Source: Tuctoria greenei (Eukaryota > Streptophyta > Magnoliopsida > Poales > Poaceae). Taken from it: a stretch of DNA of 64,000 bases. The position numbers and the translations under genes were made by a program. Where the stretch lies: assembly GCA_036927565.1 (NCBI GenBank), contig JAYESD010000006.1, positions 98,181,353 to 98,245,352 on the forward strand. Direction: 5' to 3'. Positions 1 through 10,687 of the stretch are shown here, piece after piece (the first letter of the stretch is position 1; each line of letters begins with the position of its first letter). The notes beneath the pieces were generated by a model. That model made no database searches. It was not told the origin of the DNA and worked only from the letters and a program-made list of their open reading frames with translations.

Positions 1-1550
1 TTGGTGAACCTTGAGGTGTCCAGGGGCAGCACCGAATTGACAGCGACAGGCAGCTTCGTTCCTCAGCTCTCGATCGTGGAAACTACCTGAGAACGGTTCA
101 GAGAGTTGTGCACAATCACCAAGACGCTGAGAACACAAGGAAAAGAAACAGAGATGACGTTGTCATGGTGAATCGGCAGGCAACCTGAAGAAACTCCCTG
201 ACGGCAGAAAAAAAGGCGTGAGTGCACGCAAGAACAGACAATGCTCGACTTGGCTTGCTAGGGGAGGTAGAGAGAACTCCCTTGCGGCCTTTGTGCAGTT
301 CAGCTGGATGTTGAACCGCGGCACTGGCGACGACCAGCTTGGCACGCGCAAGCTTGTGCAGGAGAGGCCGAAACTGGAGCGGAGGACTCTGTATTTGCCT
401 TCGGTAGGCACAAGAAAGATCAGAGGAAGAGGATTAGGGTGAGTGTTGTGCGCTGGATTCACGCAGGCAACCAGGCAGCTGCTGGACATGCAACCATTGC
501 GGTGGCGTGTGTACGTTGACTGAAGAGAAAAACATAGGCGGTTGATTCATCTCAGTCACTGGATTGTGGGTCCCACTGCCTTCTCTAACAATTCTTCTCT
601 GGTCCTTGAATTCTAATACCAACCTTTGCCCAAAAACTCTAGATTTTTACAGGAAGACTAAAACAAACATGTAGGATCTGATTCTGAAGTCAAATTCTTG
701 TTTTGATCAAGATTCATTTGAAATTAAATTTTGAATTTGAATTCAAGTGCATTTCAATGTACACAGTGAATTAAATAGTAATTGTGCTTCAAAATTCTTA
801 AAATTTACAGGGAGGCTATTGGAGATATGGGACATCTATTGAGCATCTCAAATCTTCATGTGAACCTAGTTTGGATAGTAGCTTGATCCGAATTTTGAGT
901 TAACTTGACATCCTTTCTTTGAAATAACCCTTTTCTCTAAAAGTTCTAATAACCTTCCAAGAATGCTCAAAGTTCTAACATGTCTCTATTTAACATCAGT
1001 TAATTGTTAGCATAGTTGATGTGTACATTAATATATAACTAAACTAGTTTTTCTGTTCGCATTTTTGCATTCACGTTATTTTCAAATGTGGGCTTTTACA
1101 ATCGGATGCTTACTAGTTTAATTTTAGTTTTATTCCGAAATTTTATTTCTCAAGTTTAAATTGAATAATGTAAGCATCCCCAATATTTTGAACTCAATAA
1201 AGTAAACTTACCGGTTCATCTAACCAGGTAAAGTTCCCCCTGTATTTTATTTTTGTTGAATAAAGAGTCCATGGAACAAGTGTGGGGGAGGCACCCCAAA
1301 TCGCAAAATCCCAACGTGCAAAAATAGCGCTGCATCCCGAAACATGTCGCAACCGAACATACAACCCGACACATCGAAACAAAGCAACAGAGAGGCTAGA
1401 AGGGGGTCGGCCGACCTGGTGTGGGCCCCACACATCCCATTTCGCTCCGCAAGTTCGGTTTGGATCTCTTATCTCCGTATATGTGCCACGCTGCTGTTTA
1501 TGTTGATTTCCTATTTAAAAATGAATATTTAAAATGAATCAACTCAACAT
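1..1550. other. Unassigned interval, no gene recognised
   Basis: Bases 1-640 are of mixed composition and carry only short overlapping open frames on both strands, none resembling a known family. Bases 640-1190 are AT-rich with no coding signal. Around 1280-1310 a purine run next to a GTGTGGGGGAGG string resembles the polypurine tracts of Tat/Athila Gypsy elements. This interval may therefore be the far 3' internal part of the Gypsy remnant that ends at 2675, but I could not trace a reading frame. Confidence 0.3.
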
Positions 1551-2675
1551 TCGAGGTTAAAACTTGGTAGTCAAAATTTGCTTGAGCTGAAAATCTGAAT
1601 ACTTTATATTTTAATGTATTGTCTTGTTTGTGATTCCTACAACCAAAGTAGGAGAAACATGTCATCTACGTATTTGACTAGAGTGATATGGTAAATGAGT
1701 TATTCAAGGAGATATCTCTTTGCTTGGAATTGATTTTGATGTTTAAAAAAAAATTGGAGTCTTGAACTTTGCCTGATTCTCCCATTGGAAAATTAAATAC
1801 CCACATGATACACTTATTGAAAACCACATGATACACTTATTGAAAACCACATGCATATGCCATGTTGTTTCTCATTGATCTTTGTCAAACTCGTGACCCA
1901 ATTGAGTGACATGCATGAACTTTTTGACATAGAAATTCTTGTGCACCCCATTCATGCAAAAATTCCCCACATTGAGAATTTGCATCCACCATTCATCCAT
2001 CCAATAAAGAAAGTCATACATTATGGTTATCAAAATCTCTCTAAAAAATAAAAAGGAGTAGAAGGCATGGCTACGAAAAAAAAGCATACACTCTTCAAAA
2101 GAGGAAGTATGCCCAAAAAAAAAGAAATAAAAAGTAGCCAATTTTCAACCTTAAAGAAAGAAAACCATGGAGTCCACCATTACCCATTCATTCATGTGAA
2201 CAAGGATTTTCTTTGTCAGATTGTTTGTTCCATAAGTATCTCATATGATCAAGTTTTTGACTTAGTAATATATGAATTGTAATGTGTGCCACATTTATCC
2301 CTACCAAGCTCCAGATATTTCCATATTTAGTGTAGGGACAAAATTGGCAGAACATGCCAAGGTGAGGATCAAAACACTTTGAGAGATTCCAAATGAGAGA
2401 TAAGGGCAATTGTTTGTTAGATTTTCCGAATATAGCAAATCGTCAGATCATTTAAACAAAGGAAGATCCAAGGGAACTATATTCCAACCATTCCACTCTT
2501 GAAACATCCAATATTGATGTCGTAGAAACATTCCAAAGAGGGAATTAATGAATTGAGGTATGAGTTGAATATCTAGTACTCTCATTTCCTAACTTATAGC
2601 AAATTTATGACAACACCTTAGTTCTACTTCTTGCCTTCACTCGAGGACGAGCAAAGGACTAAGTGTGGGGGAGTT
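1551..2675 (+). mobile_element. 3' non-coding end of a Tat/Athila-like Gypsy retrotransposon
   Basis: AT-rich, A-run-rich sequence without a coherent open frame lies immediately upstream of an LTR. It ends in a polypurine tract, AAGTGTGGGGGAG at 2661-2673, preceded by a CGAGGACGAGC string. This is the usual arrangement at the 3' end of Tat/Athila-type Gypsy elements, where a long non-coding stretch follows integrase. Gag and pol of this copy are not in the window. The clade assignment rests on the tract and LTR style only. Confidence 0.5.
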
Positions 2676-3904
2676 TGTTGACGGTCCTTAAGTGCCATAT
2701 TTAGACCGTCAATTCACCTCATAATGTGCACAAAAGAGAAACACAACACAGTGGCAGGGTTAAAAACTAACCAATTCCACAAGTGTTGGTGTATATTTGT
2801 ATGTAGGTGAATTATAACCAAAAATACAAAGACATGTAGGGAGTAATCCATTAAATTATATTTCGATGAATCAGGCGAAGGCATGTGTCATCAAATGGAT
2901 CAAATGACCCACAAGCAGAAGTATTCGAGGCCATCCAACGGTGTAGCACCCATATCAGTGGATGGGACCCACCTGGCAGTGACCTGGAGAAAGCACACGC
3001 GAAATGGTGTAAAGTCCCGGTCGGCCAACCCCCCTAGTCGGCTGAATTGGTCTTGAAGCCAAACTCGGTCAATCACCACGTGTTGGCTCCTCCCAACATC
3101 CCAAAGACGATAATGACTGATTAACGAGCAATTGGTGGCGCGAATCAACTCTTCTCCAACTATAAATAGCACCCCACACCTCACTTCACACACACACCGA
3201 AAGTTGAAAATAGAATACCACTCCTAAGGTTTAGATTAGTCCTAGAGGCTGTCAAGTAGAAGGAGAATGTCGTGAAAAGTATAGGAGAAGGAGGTTTGGG
3301 CTTATCAAGTCCCTCTTCTACACTTGTACCCCTACAAAGGTTTGATTCAAAATCAAGTAAGCCTTTGTGAATTCATTTTAATATTGATTTCCAATTCAAG
3401 GTAGTTTGCACAAGTAGTTACTTGTGGGTTCATTGCTTTAATTTATTAGAGGCTCTAGTTGTAGCTTTGTGTTCAAAACAAATAGAGTAGTGATTTAGAA
3501 TGTAAGCTTGGTGCTTAGGTTAGAAATCACCTGTGGATATCTGGTAGACTCACGGATTGAAGAGGTAGGCACCAGGCGGTGATAACTCTATCTGTCCTTA
3601 GTAATCCGCCATGTTCGGATATGCCATAGGCTCTTGCCGGGAGTCGTCCTAGTGTTTCTAAGAGTAAACTCATGCCCAAAGAAAGCAGCTATCGCAAATT
3701 CCTTTGAATTAGAATCTATACTTTGAATTCCTCTCTATTCCTTGACTACCAAACAACTTTGTGTCCTTGTGTGAATTAGTTCATAAGATTAGAACACATG
3801 TTATTTGGATTCGATACCCTTGTGAATACTCCTTAAGGGGAAGTGCTACACGATAGTTTCCGTGCGCTTGCAGATTTTTATCTGTGGTGTATGAAACGTC
3901 AACA
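2676..3904 (+). mobile_element. Gypsy 3' LTR
   Basis: The LTR starts TGTTGACGG directly after the polypurine tract and ends CGTCAACA, a perfect 8-base inverted terminal pair, giving 1229 bases. A TATA box (TATAAATAG) at 3161-3169 lies in the expected promoter position on the same strand. No matching 5' LTR is in the window, so target duplications cannot be tested. Confidence 0.65.
3161..3169 (+). promoter_or_regulatory. LTR TATA box
   Basis: TATAAATAG follows a CT-rich stretch about 485 bases into the LTR. This is the likely core promoter of the Gypsy LTR at 2676-3904. Confidence 0.5.
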
Positions 3905-4156
3905 GGGATGTGCACCGTGTCATGTGTCTGTGGAAGGCCCATGCCTTCAAAGCCCGTCTCATCGGGGGAGTCGTCTCCCTTGTTGAGACCACGTGGCAAT
4001 TCCAGAGCCTGCCCCTGAGAAGGGACGAGATCCAAGCCTGCTGGACACGTGACGCCATCGGACCCTGCCTCACCGAGGAGGTAGGGCCTGAGCCTGCTTG
4101 ACATGTGTTTGTATCTTGTGCGCGGCCGGGGGTGCCCAGTGTGCTGAGTACCGACA
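3905..4156 (-). mobile_element. Fragment of a TGTCGGTAC-type Gypsy LTR
   Basis: Read on the minus strand this begins TGTCGGTACTCAGCACA. That is the same style of start as the LTRs at 10688-11711 (minus) and 59536-60385 (plus). Several CACGTG/ACGTGGC motifs follow, as in those LTRs. Only about 250 bases are present, so it is a truncated LTR into or beside which the TGTTGACG Gypsy element lies. Confidence 0.4.
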
Positions 4157-4400
4157 GTGTTGCTTTAACACAATTTCAAAAATGGGTACCTCTCGACCGT
4201 TTGGTGAGGCAATTCATCCAATGTAGCAATTAAAAATTCATTGTTACAGTGGATGAATCGCCCCCATAGGGTAATTCATCTTTTAGGATCCTTTTTTTGC
4301 AGGTTTTACATTTTCTGGAAGCTTGAAATAAGCCCTTGACGATTAATCGCCATCCCATCCAATGATTTTTAAGGTCTATTTCTAAATTTAGTAGCACACT

Positions 4401-4472
4401 GTTCTATAGTGAAGTGGTTAGCACACTCAACTTTGAATTTGGTGACTTGGGATCAAATCTTGATGTGATTTT
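4401..4472 (+). pseudogene. tRNA-Gln(UUG)-like sequence, left arm
   Basis: The order of parts matches a tRNA-Gln. There is an A-box region TAGTGAAGTGGTTAGCAC, an anticodon loop CTTTGAA (anticodon UUG), a short variable region, and a degenerate B-box GGGATCAAATC. The acceptor 3' strand no longer pairs well with GTTCTAT and the anticodon stem has mismatches. It is therefore probably a relic rather than a functional tRNA gene. Its partner at 5150-5221 lies in the opposite arm. Confidence 0.5.
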
Positions 4473-5149
4473 TTTGTATTTTTCGACAGATATCATGGAT
4501 ATTTTTATCTTCGTGTTTGATATTTCATCAAAATAAATTCTTTGAAAGTGTAATTGTTCCTAGCAAAAATTCATCAAGATTGGAAACAAATTCAAATTCA
4601 AATATCAAGTTCGATATTTCATAAATTCAAATTCTAATCTTTATCAAATTCAATCCTTGAAGTTTGATTGTTCCTAGCAAAAAAATAATCAGGATTAGGA
4701 ATAAATTCAAATTTGAAGTTCAAAATTTCATAAAATTCAAAATTCAAATTTCAAATTTAATCAAGCTCAATTCATCAAGTCTGATTGTTCCCAATTTTGA
4801 TGATTTTTTCCTAGGAATAATCGAACTTGATGTATTAAATTCGAATTTGATGAAATCTCAAGCTTGAAATTTGGATTTAATTTTATTCTCGATCTTGATT
4901 AATTATATTTGCTAGGAACAATCAAAATTGATGGGTTAAGTTTGATAAAATATGAAACTTCAAAATTGAATTCGATTGTTTGATTTTGAACCTGATGAAA
5001 TCCTAAACTTGAAATTTGAATTTGTTCTAAATCTTGATTGAGTTTTTTTACTATGAACAATCAAACTTGAAAAGAATTGAATTTGATAAAATTGGAAATA
5101 CATAAATACACACAAAAATGTTCATGGCATCCATAAAAAATGGACAAAA

Positions 5150-5221
5150 AATGTCACAATAAGATTTGAACCCAAGACAATAGATCCAAAGTCTAAAATA
5201 CTAACCACTACACTACACAAC
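5150..5221 (-). pseudogene. tRNA-Gln(UUG)-like sequence, right arm
   Basis: On the minus strand it reads GTTGTGTAGTGTAGTGG, then an anticodon loop ACTTTGG with UUG, then a B-box GGTTCAAATCT that differs from the canonical box at two positions. It aligns base for base at its 5' end with 4401-4411. The acceptor stem is decayed. The two units face each other (convergent). Confidence 0.5.
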
Positions 5222-5433
5222 TATTTGAAATTAGTTTTAGAAATAATCCTAAAAACTCAAACAGTAGGAGGGCAATTCATCATCAAGGGGCTTGTTCCAA
5301 ACTTCAAATGAACTAAAACTTACGAAAAAAAATTCCTAGAGGATGAATCAATTTTTTGGGATGATTCATCTTCTATAGCAATGAATCCCCACCGGGCGAG
5401 AGCTACCTGCTTTAAAATTGTTTGAAAAATCAC

Positions 5434-5632
5434 CTTTTTAACTCTGCCTATGCTGTATTGACATAGCCGGTACCAACCCCGGATAAAGGAGGAGGGGTTG
5501 TGACAGGCTTGGCGAGCCAACAACTATACTTAGTCATTCTCATAGAAATGAAATCCATTAGATTATTTCTCTTCAAAAATTGTTAGGTTTCATTTCTAAT
5601 CGACCCCAATTGTTCGGGACAAAGGCTTGTAA
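5434..5632 (+). repeat. Possible LINE/SINE 3'-tail repeat
   Basis: The stretch contains AGCCGGTACCAACCCCGG, a GGATAAAGGAGGAGGGG block, GGCTTGGCGAGCCAAC, and then ATCGACCCCAATTGTTCGGG at about 5598. This series resembles a very common plant retroposon 3' end (RTE-type tail). The match is from recollection of the motif order only, and no coding sequence is present. Confidence 0.3.
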
Positions 5633-6033
5633 ATCACCTTTTTATAAATTAGAAATTAAAATATCCTATTTTCAAAAAAAATTCCTCTTCTCCCTCCCTG
5701 CCCTTTACCCGCCCAGGCAGCTCGCCGTCGCTGCTGTCTACTGGTCCTGCTCACCATGGCTCCTATGCTTTACTGTCCAGGCTACCAACCTACTCTCTCG
5801 CGTTGCTTCTCTCTGCGTTCTGCTGCCGTTGCTGCTCGTGAACGCTGTCACGCCTCTGCAGCGCCTGCTGCCACTACGTCTTTCTGGCGAGGCAAGATGA
5901 GCCTTTTCTCTCTGCTCTTTCTCTTTCCAAGGTCGCGCATTCCTCCTCCATCCTTTCCCTCACCCGGAATTTGTGGTCTTAGGTCTGCTTACGTGCAAAC
6001 AGCAATGCTGTTGCTGCCTACCATGAAGGCATC
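5633..6033. other. Unassigned GC/pyrimidine-rich interval
   Basis: A pyrimidine-rich block (5690-6000) carries short open frames on the plus strand but no recognisable domain. Composition differs from the AT-rich neighbours and resembles a captured 5' exon or UTR. I cannot assign it. It ends at the target duplication of the solo LTR that starts at 6039. Confidence 0.25.
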
Positions 6034-6038
6034 AAGCT

Positions 6039-7583
6039 TGAATGTGGCCTAGAGGGGGGTGAATAGGCATTTTTGAACTTTAGTCAGAACCCGCAACACT
6101 TAGCAACTTGATCAAATACCAAGAAATAGGACTAGTCCGGTAGAGTGCGGACTAGTCCGGTGCATGCAGATTAGATTGATCTAGTTAGATCAATGATCTC
6201 AATACCAGTGAAGTACGCATCGGAATATAGTATGTAACTTGAAGGTATTGAGACAATGAAATTTAAGGTAGCACAAACTAACTTTGGTTTCAATGTTTTA
6301 ACGTAGGATATGCAAGATCAAGTAAACCCTACAATATGATATTAAAAACTAAGAACAATATTGACACAAGAGTTTATCCCATGGTTCGGTTCCCACAAAG
6401 GCAACCTACATCCATGTTGAGGAGCCCACGAAAGGACCGGGTCTTCTCCAACCCTACCCTCGTTGAATCGCCATGTAGGGCGATTCTCTTCCACTAATCA
6501 CAAAGGGTAAATCAACAAGTTAAAGGGGCCTTCTCACAAGTTGAGTGCTCCCCAAGATTACAAATCGAACAACACCAAGAACACACTCGTAAGATCTACA
6601 ATAAAAAACAGGAGCATGCGAGGGAATCAAACCCAAGAGCTCAATGTGAAGAATCATGTCTCTCCTTTGATCTAGAGTTGATCCACACAAATTGGATCGT
6701 TCTTTCGTTGGATTGTGTGGAGAGACGTGTTTTCTAGGCTCTTGGTAGGTGTGATGGCGCAGGAGGTCAAGAGATATGAAAGTAGGGCCGTGCACATCTA
6801 TTTATATCAAGGTTTCCAAAGGTAACCATTAGGGTTTCGATAGTATGGACTAGTCCATGGTGGAGTCCAGACTAGTCTGGTGTGTGGCTTGTGGGAAACC
6901 CTAAGTTCTCAGGAATATAGGACGTGTCCGGCCAGGGGCGGACTATTCCATTTTTGTCTCTGGAAAAGGTTGGACCAATCTTGTCATTATCGGACTAATT
7001 TGGGTGTGGTGAACCCCTTAGTGAATTGGGGACAAGTACGCACTTGGAGGACTTGTCAAATTTAGTCAGAGAGGTTATCAGACTAGTCCAGATATTATCG
7101 AATTTGTCTGATGTCGTGCAAAGCTGTGAAGTGTTGAGGACTAGTCCGCACTGGGGAGGACTAGTCTGATCTTAGTCAGAAAGATATTGGACTAGTCCGT
7201 GGTAATATCGAACAAGTCCGGTCTGTGTAAACCTGGACTGTGCAGACAAGTCCGCACTTGGAAGACTTGTCCGATTTTAACAAAGGGATTATTGGACTAG
7301 TCTGGGGTATAGCGGACTAGTCCGGACCTGTATGAATTTATGCAGTGAATGAGTTTTCTTGTGCTTGAGCTCTTGGGGTGTGTTTCTCCAACACACTTCA
7401 TACACAATGATCTAATCTATTCAGCTTCTGAGCTCTTTTCCATATATATCCTCATTCTCCTTTCTTTTTGCGCTTTCTTCATAATTTCATTAAAACATGC
7501 GCTCCTCTCAACAATTTGGTTAGGATCTCACTTGCTTGTCATAAATCAATCAAACCCACAATGGATGCCTAGATGCACTTTCA
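6039..7583 (-). mobile_element. Solo LTR of the B (SIRE-type Copia) family
   Basis: Read on the minus strand it starts TGAAAGTGCATCTAGGCATC and ends CCACATTCA, giving 1545 bases. It is flanked by perfect 5-base target duplications AAGCT at 6034-6038 and 7584-7588. There is no internal region, so it is a solo LTR left by intra-element recombination. Its ends match those of the 3' LTR of element B at 17253-18920. TATAAATAG on the minus strand near 6800 is the likely TATA box. The LTR body holds many GGACTAGTCC-like palindromes. Confidence 0.85.
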
Positions 7584-7588
7584 AAGCT

Positions 7589-8164
7589 GGCAGATGTGGT
7601 GCTAATCCAGAGGCCCTGAAAAGAAACACAACAACTACATTTACAATTGGATAGGCAAGTGATTCTATTCTCTCTATTCTGTTTGAGCATCTACAGTATA
7701 GTTTACCAACTAATTTTTCCTAGTCGTCCGCCTAGTCGATCTATTCGGCTGATTGGTGGCCTAGACATTAGAGGGGATCAGGCGCATCAAAATCATGGCA
7801 CCCGGCGTACTACCTCAAGGGCCACCACGACTACCTATAGGTGTTCTCCAGCTGCACTGAGGCATTCAATCACAACAGCATTCAGATGACCTTCCTCGAC
7901 AACGACTCAAATGGTTGCATCTCGACTTGATGCCATACCACTGTGGAGTTGACGATTCTCATGTTCCGAGTCCAACGCTCTTCAAACCAATCAAGCATCA
8001 CCTACGGTGAGTCAGGGGATCATTGCTCTATTTTTTAAAAACACAGGATATCATGTTGACACTTTAAAAGCGAGGTGAGACACTGGGGTCGGGAGGGATC
8101 GAATCTGGTTGGGCTGCCTCCACAGTCTGAGGTTCGATCCATCCGGGTTGACATTACACTATCT
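7589..8164. other. Unassigned interval with an exon-like fragment
   Basis: At about 7806-7931 the plus strand encodes a GC-richer peptide, beginning AYYLKGHHDYL, a TAG stop, then VFSSCTEAFNHNSIQMTF, of ordinary amino-acid make-up. It may be a decayed host exon, but I do not recognise the family and no splice context is clear. The rest holds nothing identifiable. Confidence 0.25.
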
Positions 8165-9475
8165 AGAACATCTTTTAGAACTGAATAGAAATGGAACCCA
8201 ATCGATCATGGATGAAAATGGAGAAAAACAGGGGATCATCACTTCGCCGACAATGCCGGCATAAATCGCTCAAAATCAATCAAGTGGCAGCTCAATTAAC
8301 ATCACCAGAGTACAGGGGTTAATATAGACAGGGGGTACAACCACTCACACCGGAAACCTCGCACCATGATCCACTCTCCACGCTCAGCGATGACGATGCG
8401 CCCACCTCGCATGTTCTAGCTATCACATCGTTCCCTGTGGGAATCGACGTCACCTCCCACTCCTTGTGACTTGATCTGAGCCCATTCAAAGTCGCCCAAC
8501 GAGCCTCTCCTTCGTTATGCGGTTCAAATCGAGAATCATCTCGATTGCACACATAATTTGGTTGAATTACTGTGCGAGGACACACATAAATTTGTTCACA
8601 ACACAACTTTCTTTGATCTTGTCAACTCAATTCACGCAAATTGTCGAAATATTATGTAATTCAAACAACGAATTAGTCGATAGATACCCCATCGGTGAAC
8701 TTAATTGTCTTGAGTTGTCTCATTAGTAGTTGCACATTCACCTCCTTCACTCGTACGTTGCCCATCCGCATCCTCTTAATGCCATCCCATGCTTCCATGG
8801 CAATCTTCGTTATCATGAGGCCCGGTTCGGGCTACGGCGGTACTGCGCGTAGAATCGCAACCAGGGCAAGCCTATTCTCCCGGCGATCAGCGATGACGGT
8901 CTTGAAGGCGCCCCACAATCCAAGTTGCTTCCAAGCTAACATGCATCACCAAAACCTACTTGAAGTATTTCATTTTGGTGAGCATCAACAATTCAATCGC
9001 AGTCAAATTTGCGAAGAATTTTTTCGCCGCGTTGGAGCTATCGGAGCCCTGCATGCCAGATGACCCTTCCTTCATCAACGGGGTGTCCATCTCTCTCTCA
9101 CAACACTGGCTCTGATGTCGAACCGAACCTAAATCGAACACAATCGATTAATCAATGAAAATGGGGGAAAACAGGGGAGCACCGCTGTGGCGACAAACGC
9201 CAACAAAATTTGCTCAAATTCGATCAAGTAGCAGCTCAATTAACATTGTCGGAGTACATGGTTAATATAGGCTGGGATACAATCACTTGCACCAGAAATC
9301 TCACACCACAATCCACTCTCCCCGCACATCGATGATGATGTGCCCCTTACACCTTCATGCCATCGTGTCGTATCGGCACCACCTCCCACTCTTTAGGACT
9401 TGATCATATCCTGTTTGTGTACCTCGTTGCTCGATCGTCCAAGCACCCGTAACCCGAACCAAGTTACATGCAACT
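8165..9475 (-). mobile_element. Collapsed Copia retrotransposon (element F)
   Basis: Two similar blocks, about 8165-8560 and about 9117-9475, share ordered strings: CTCAATTAACAT, GGGTTAATATAG/ATGGTTAATATAG, ATCCACTCTCC and GATGATG. They look like diverged LTRs. Between them on the minus strand lie a primer-binding-like ATCAGAGCCAGTG (about 9107-9119) and the start of a Copia gag. All of pol is missing, so the element has shrunk to LTR, partial gag and LTR. Outer LTR limits are approximate. Confidence 0.55.
8660..9090 (-). pseudogene. Copia gag N-terminal fragment (element F)
   Basis: The frame opens at the ATG at 9088-9090, about 20 bases past the primer-binding-like site, as is usual for Copia gag. 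It begins MDTPLMKEG and continues through FFANLTAIELLMLTKMKYF. A second frame reads GAFKTVIADRRENRLALV and later IAMEAWDGIKRMRMGNVRV, which is Copia gag (UBN2-like) style. At least one frameshift and several stops break it, and the rest of gag and all of pol are deleted. Confidence 0.5.
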
Positions 9476-10024
9476 CAACCTTCATACAGATTTATGCTTA
9501 TCTATACACATGTTGTGTGTGTCTCCAGCCAACCATGTGTTGTGTTTAACATCCATGTGAAGTGGAAATTTTTTGTTAGTGTGCCATTATTTTCCGATGT
9601 GAAAGGTGTTCTTTGTATTAGTGTGCTTTTCCATATAATATAATATGTTACTTTTCTCAAAAATAAAAATTGATAGTCAGAGTCATGGCCATCAATACTA
9701 ATCATTACAGAGCCTAGCTAACCATTGTGGCCACCGAAATGAGAAGTTCATGAAGGACATGAATCAAAGTATTTCAGTGAGATTTCTTTGGGGGAAAAAA
9801 CTCAGACTAACCTAAAAGGATCTAGGTGGCTTTCAATTAATAAGAAATAGGCACCCAAATCTTTGAAGAGGACTCCAACCTTTAAATGAGATTTCAAGTT
9901 GCCAAGAACAACTAGCATTGTGTTTTGCAACGAAAAAGGAAGAACTAGCATGGTTGGCTAAGCATTTTACTCAGTATGAAGCTTACCGAAAATTGAAAAT
10001 TTGTAGAGTATTTTAATGTTAATT
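9476..10024. other. Unassigned AT-rich interval
   Basis: No open frame of interest and no repeat ends were recognised. It borders the 3' end of the LINE that starts near 10025 and may include its A-rich tail (TAATATATTATTTTTTGAG region). Confidence 0.2.
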
Positions 10025-10439
10025 AATTAATATATTATTTTTTGAGTAGGATATCTCCACCTCCATTCCAAAAGATACAGAGATGACAGAGTTTGAAGAG
10101 GTACATCCCACCATACCAAATCTACCTTATCCTCTACTTTAGAGAACCTATGTAGACTGGTGGGTGTCCTACCATTCCTATAGGGTTTAAACAGTTCATA
10201 AATATTACAATACATCTTAATCTGACATAAGAAAGCAAACTTCGCAATACAAAATTCATACGAAACCTAACAGCTTAATATGAATACTTAAAGCAGCTTC
10301 GAAAGGATTCACACATCATTTTCTGCTTCAGGAGCCGACAGCCTTGGAAAACATCCCTGATGAACCATCACTTCAATTGCAGCTTTCATCATAGAGTCAT
10401 CACTGTCTTATATAATCTGGTTCATGTTGTTTGGATATA

Positions 10440-10687
10440 ATCCTGCCCAATATTTCATTAGCACACGTGCATAACAAATATTTTCAAATGGATGCTTAAT
10501 AATTTTATTCTTAAACATCCTCTATTCCTTGTTTTCCAAATGGCGCAACATACAATAGCCAAACTGAACATATAAACCGAATCCACTTTGCTAGGTCTAA
10601 CAGAAGAACCTAGACAGTTAGCAATAACAGCTCAAACTACCCTACTAACCACACAAGTAAAGAATACATGGCTTTGACCTTCCAAGG
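10440..10687 (-). pseudogene. LINE zf-RVT domain, second part and C terminus
   Basis: It continues from the CAAGG insertion site with EGQSHVFFTCVVSRVV, a stop, and then the LAIVCCAIWKTRN segment typical of the C-terminal end of plant L1 ORF2. The stop within the domain and the LTR insertion both show the copy is dead. Confidence 0.5.

Larger units (their letters stand above)
4157..5433. mobile_element. Foldback (long inverted repeat) element with tRNA-like units
   Basis: The left half (4157 to about 4790) and the reverse complement of the right half (about 4795 to 5433) align over almost their whole length, with many substitutions. Outer ends match (GTGTTGCTTTAACA versus GTGATTTTTCAAACA), followed by GGTACCTCTCGACCG versus GGTAGCTCTCGCCCG and repeated GATGAATC blocks. 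Both arms then carry a tRNA-Gln-like unit and an AT-rich inner part with the TTGTTCCTAGCAA / TTGTTCATAGTAA string. There is no transposase and I found no convincing target duplication. It could be a MITE-like or foldback element of an unrecognised family. Confidence 0.6.

Noticed and set aside
163..489. 108-codon minus-strand open frame
   Set aside because: It overlaps other open frames of similar length and has no domain or codon pattern to support it.
3905..4156. Extension of the TGTTGACG LTR to 4156
   Set aside because: The perfect TGTTGACG/CGTCAACA pair ends the LTR at 3904. The remaining bases fit the start of a different, minus-strand LTR.
4401..4472. Functional tRNA-Gln gene
   Set aside because: The acceptor stem no longer pairs, the anticodon stem is mismatched and the B-box is degenerate. 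The unit is part of a larger inverted repeat.
6120..7330. Regularly repeated palindromic motifs read as a CRISPR-like array
   Set aside because: Repeats are degenerate, spacers are irregular and share sequence, the host is a plant and the array lies within an LTR.
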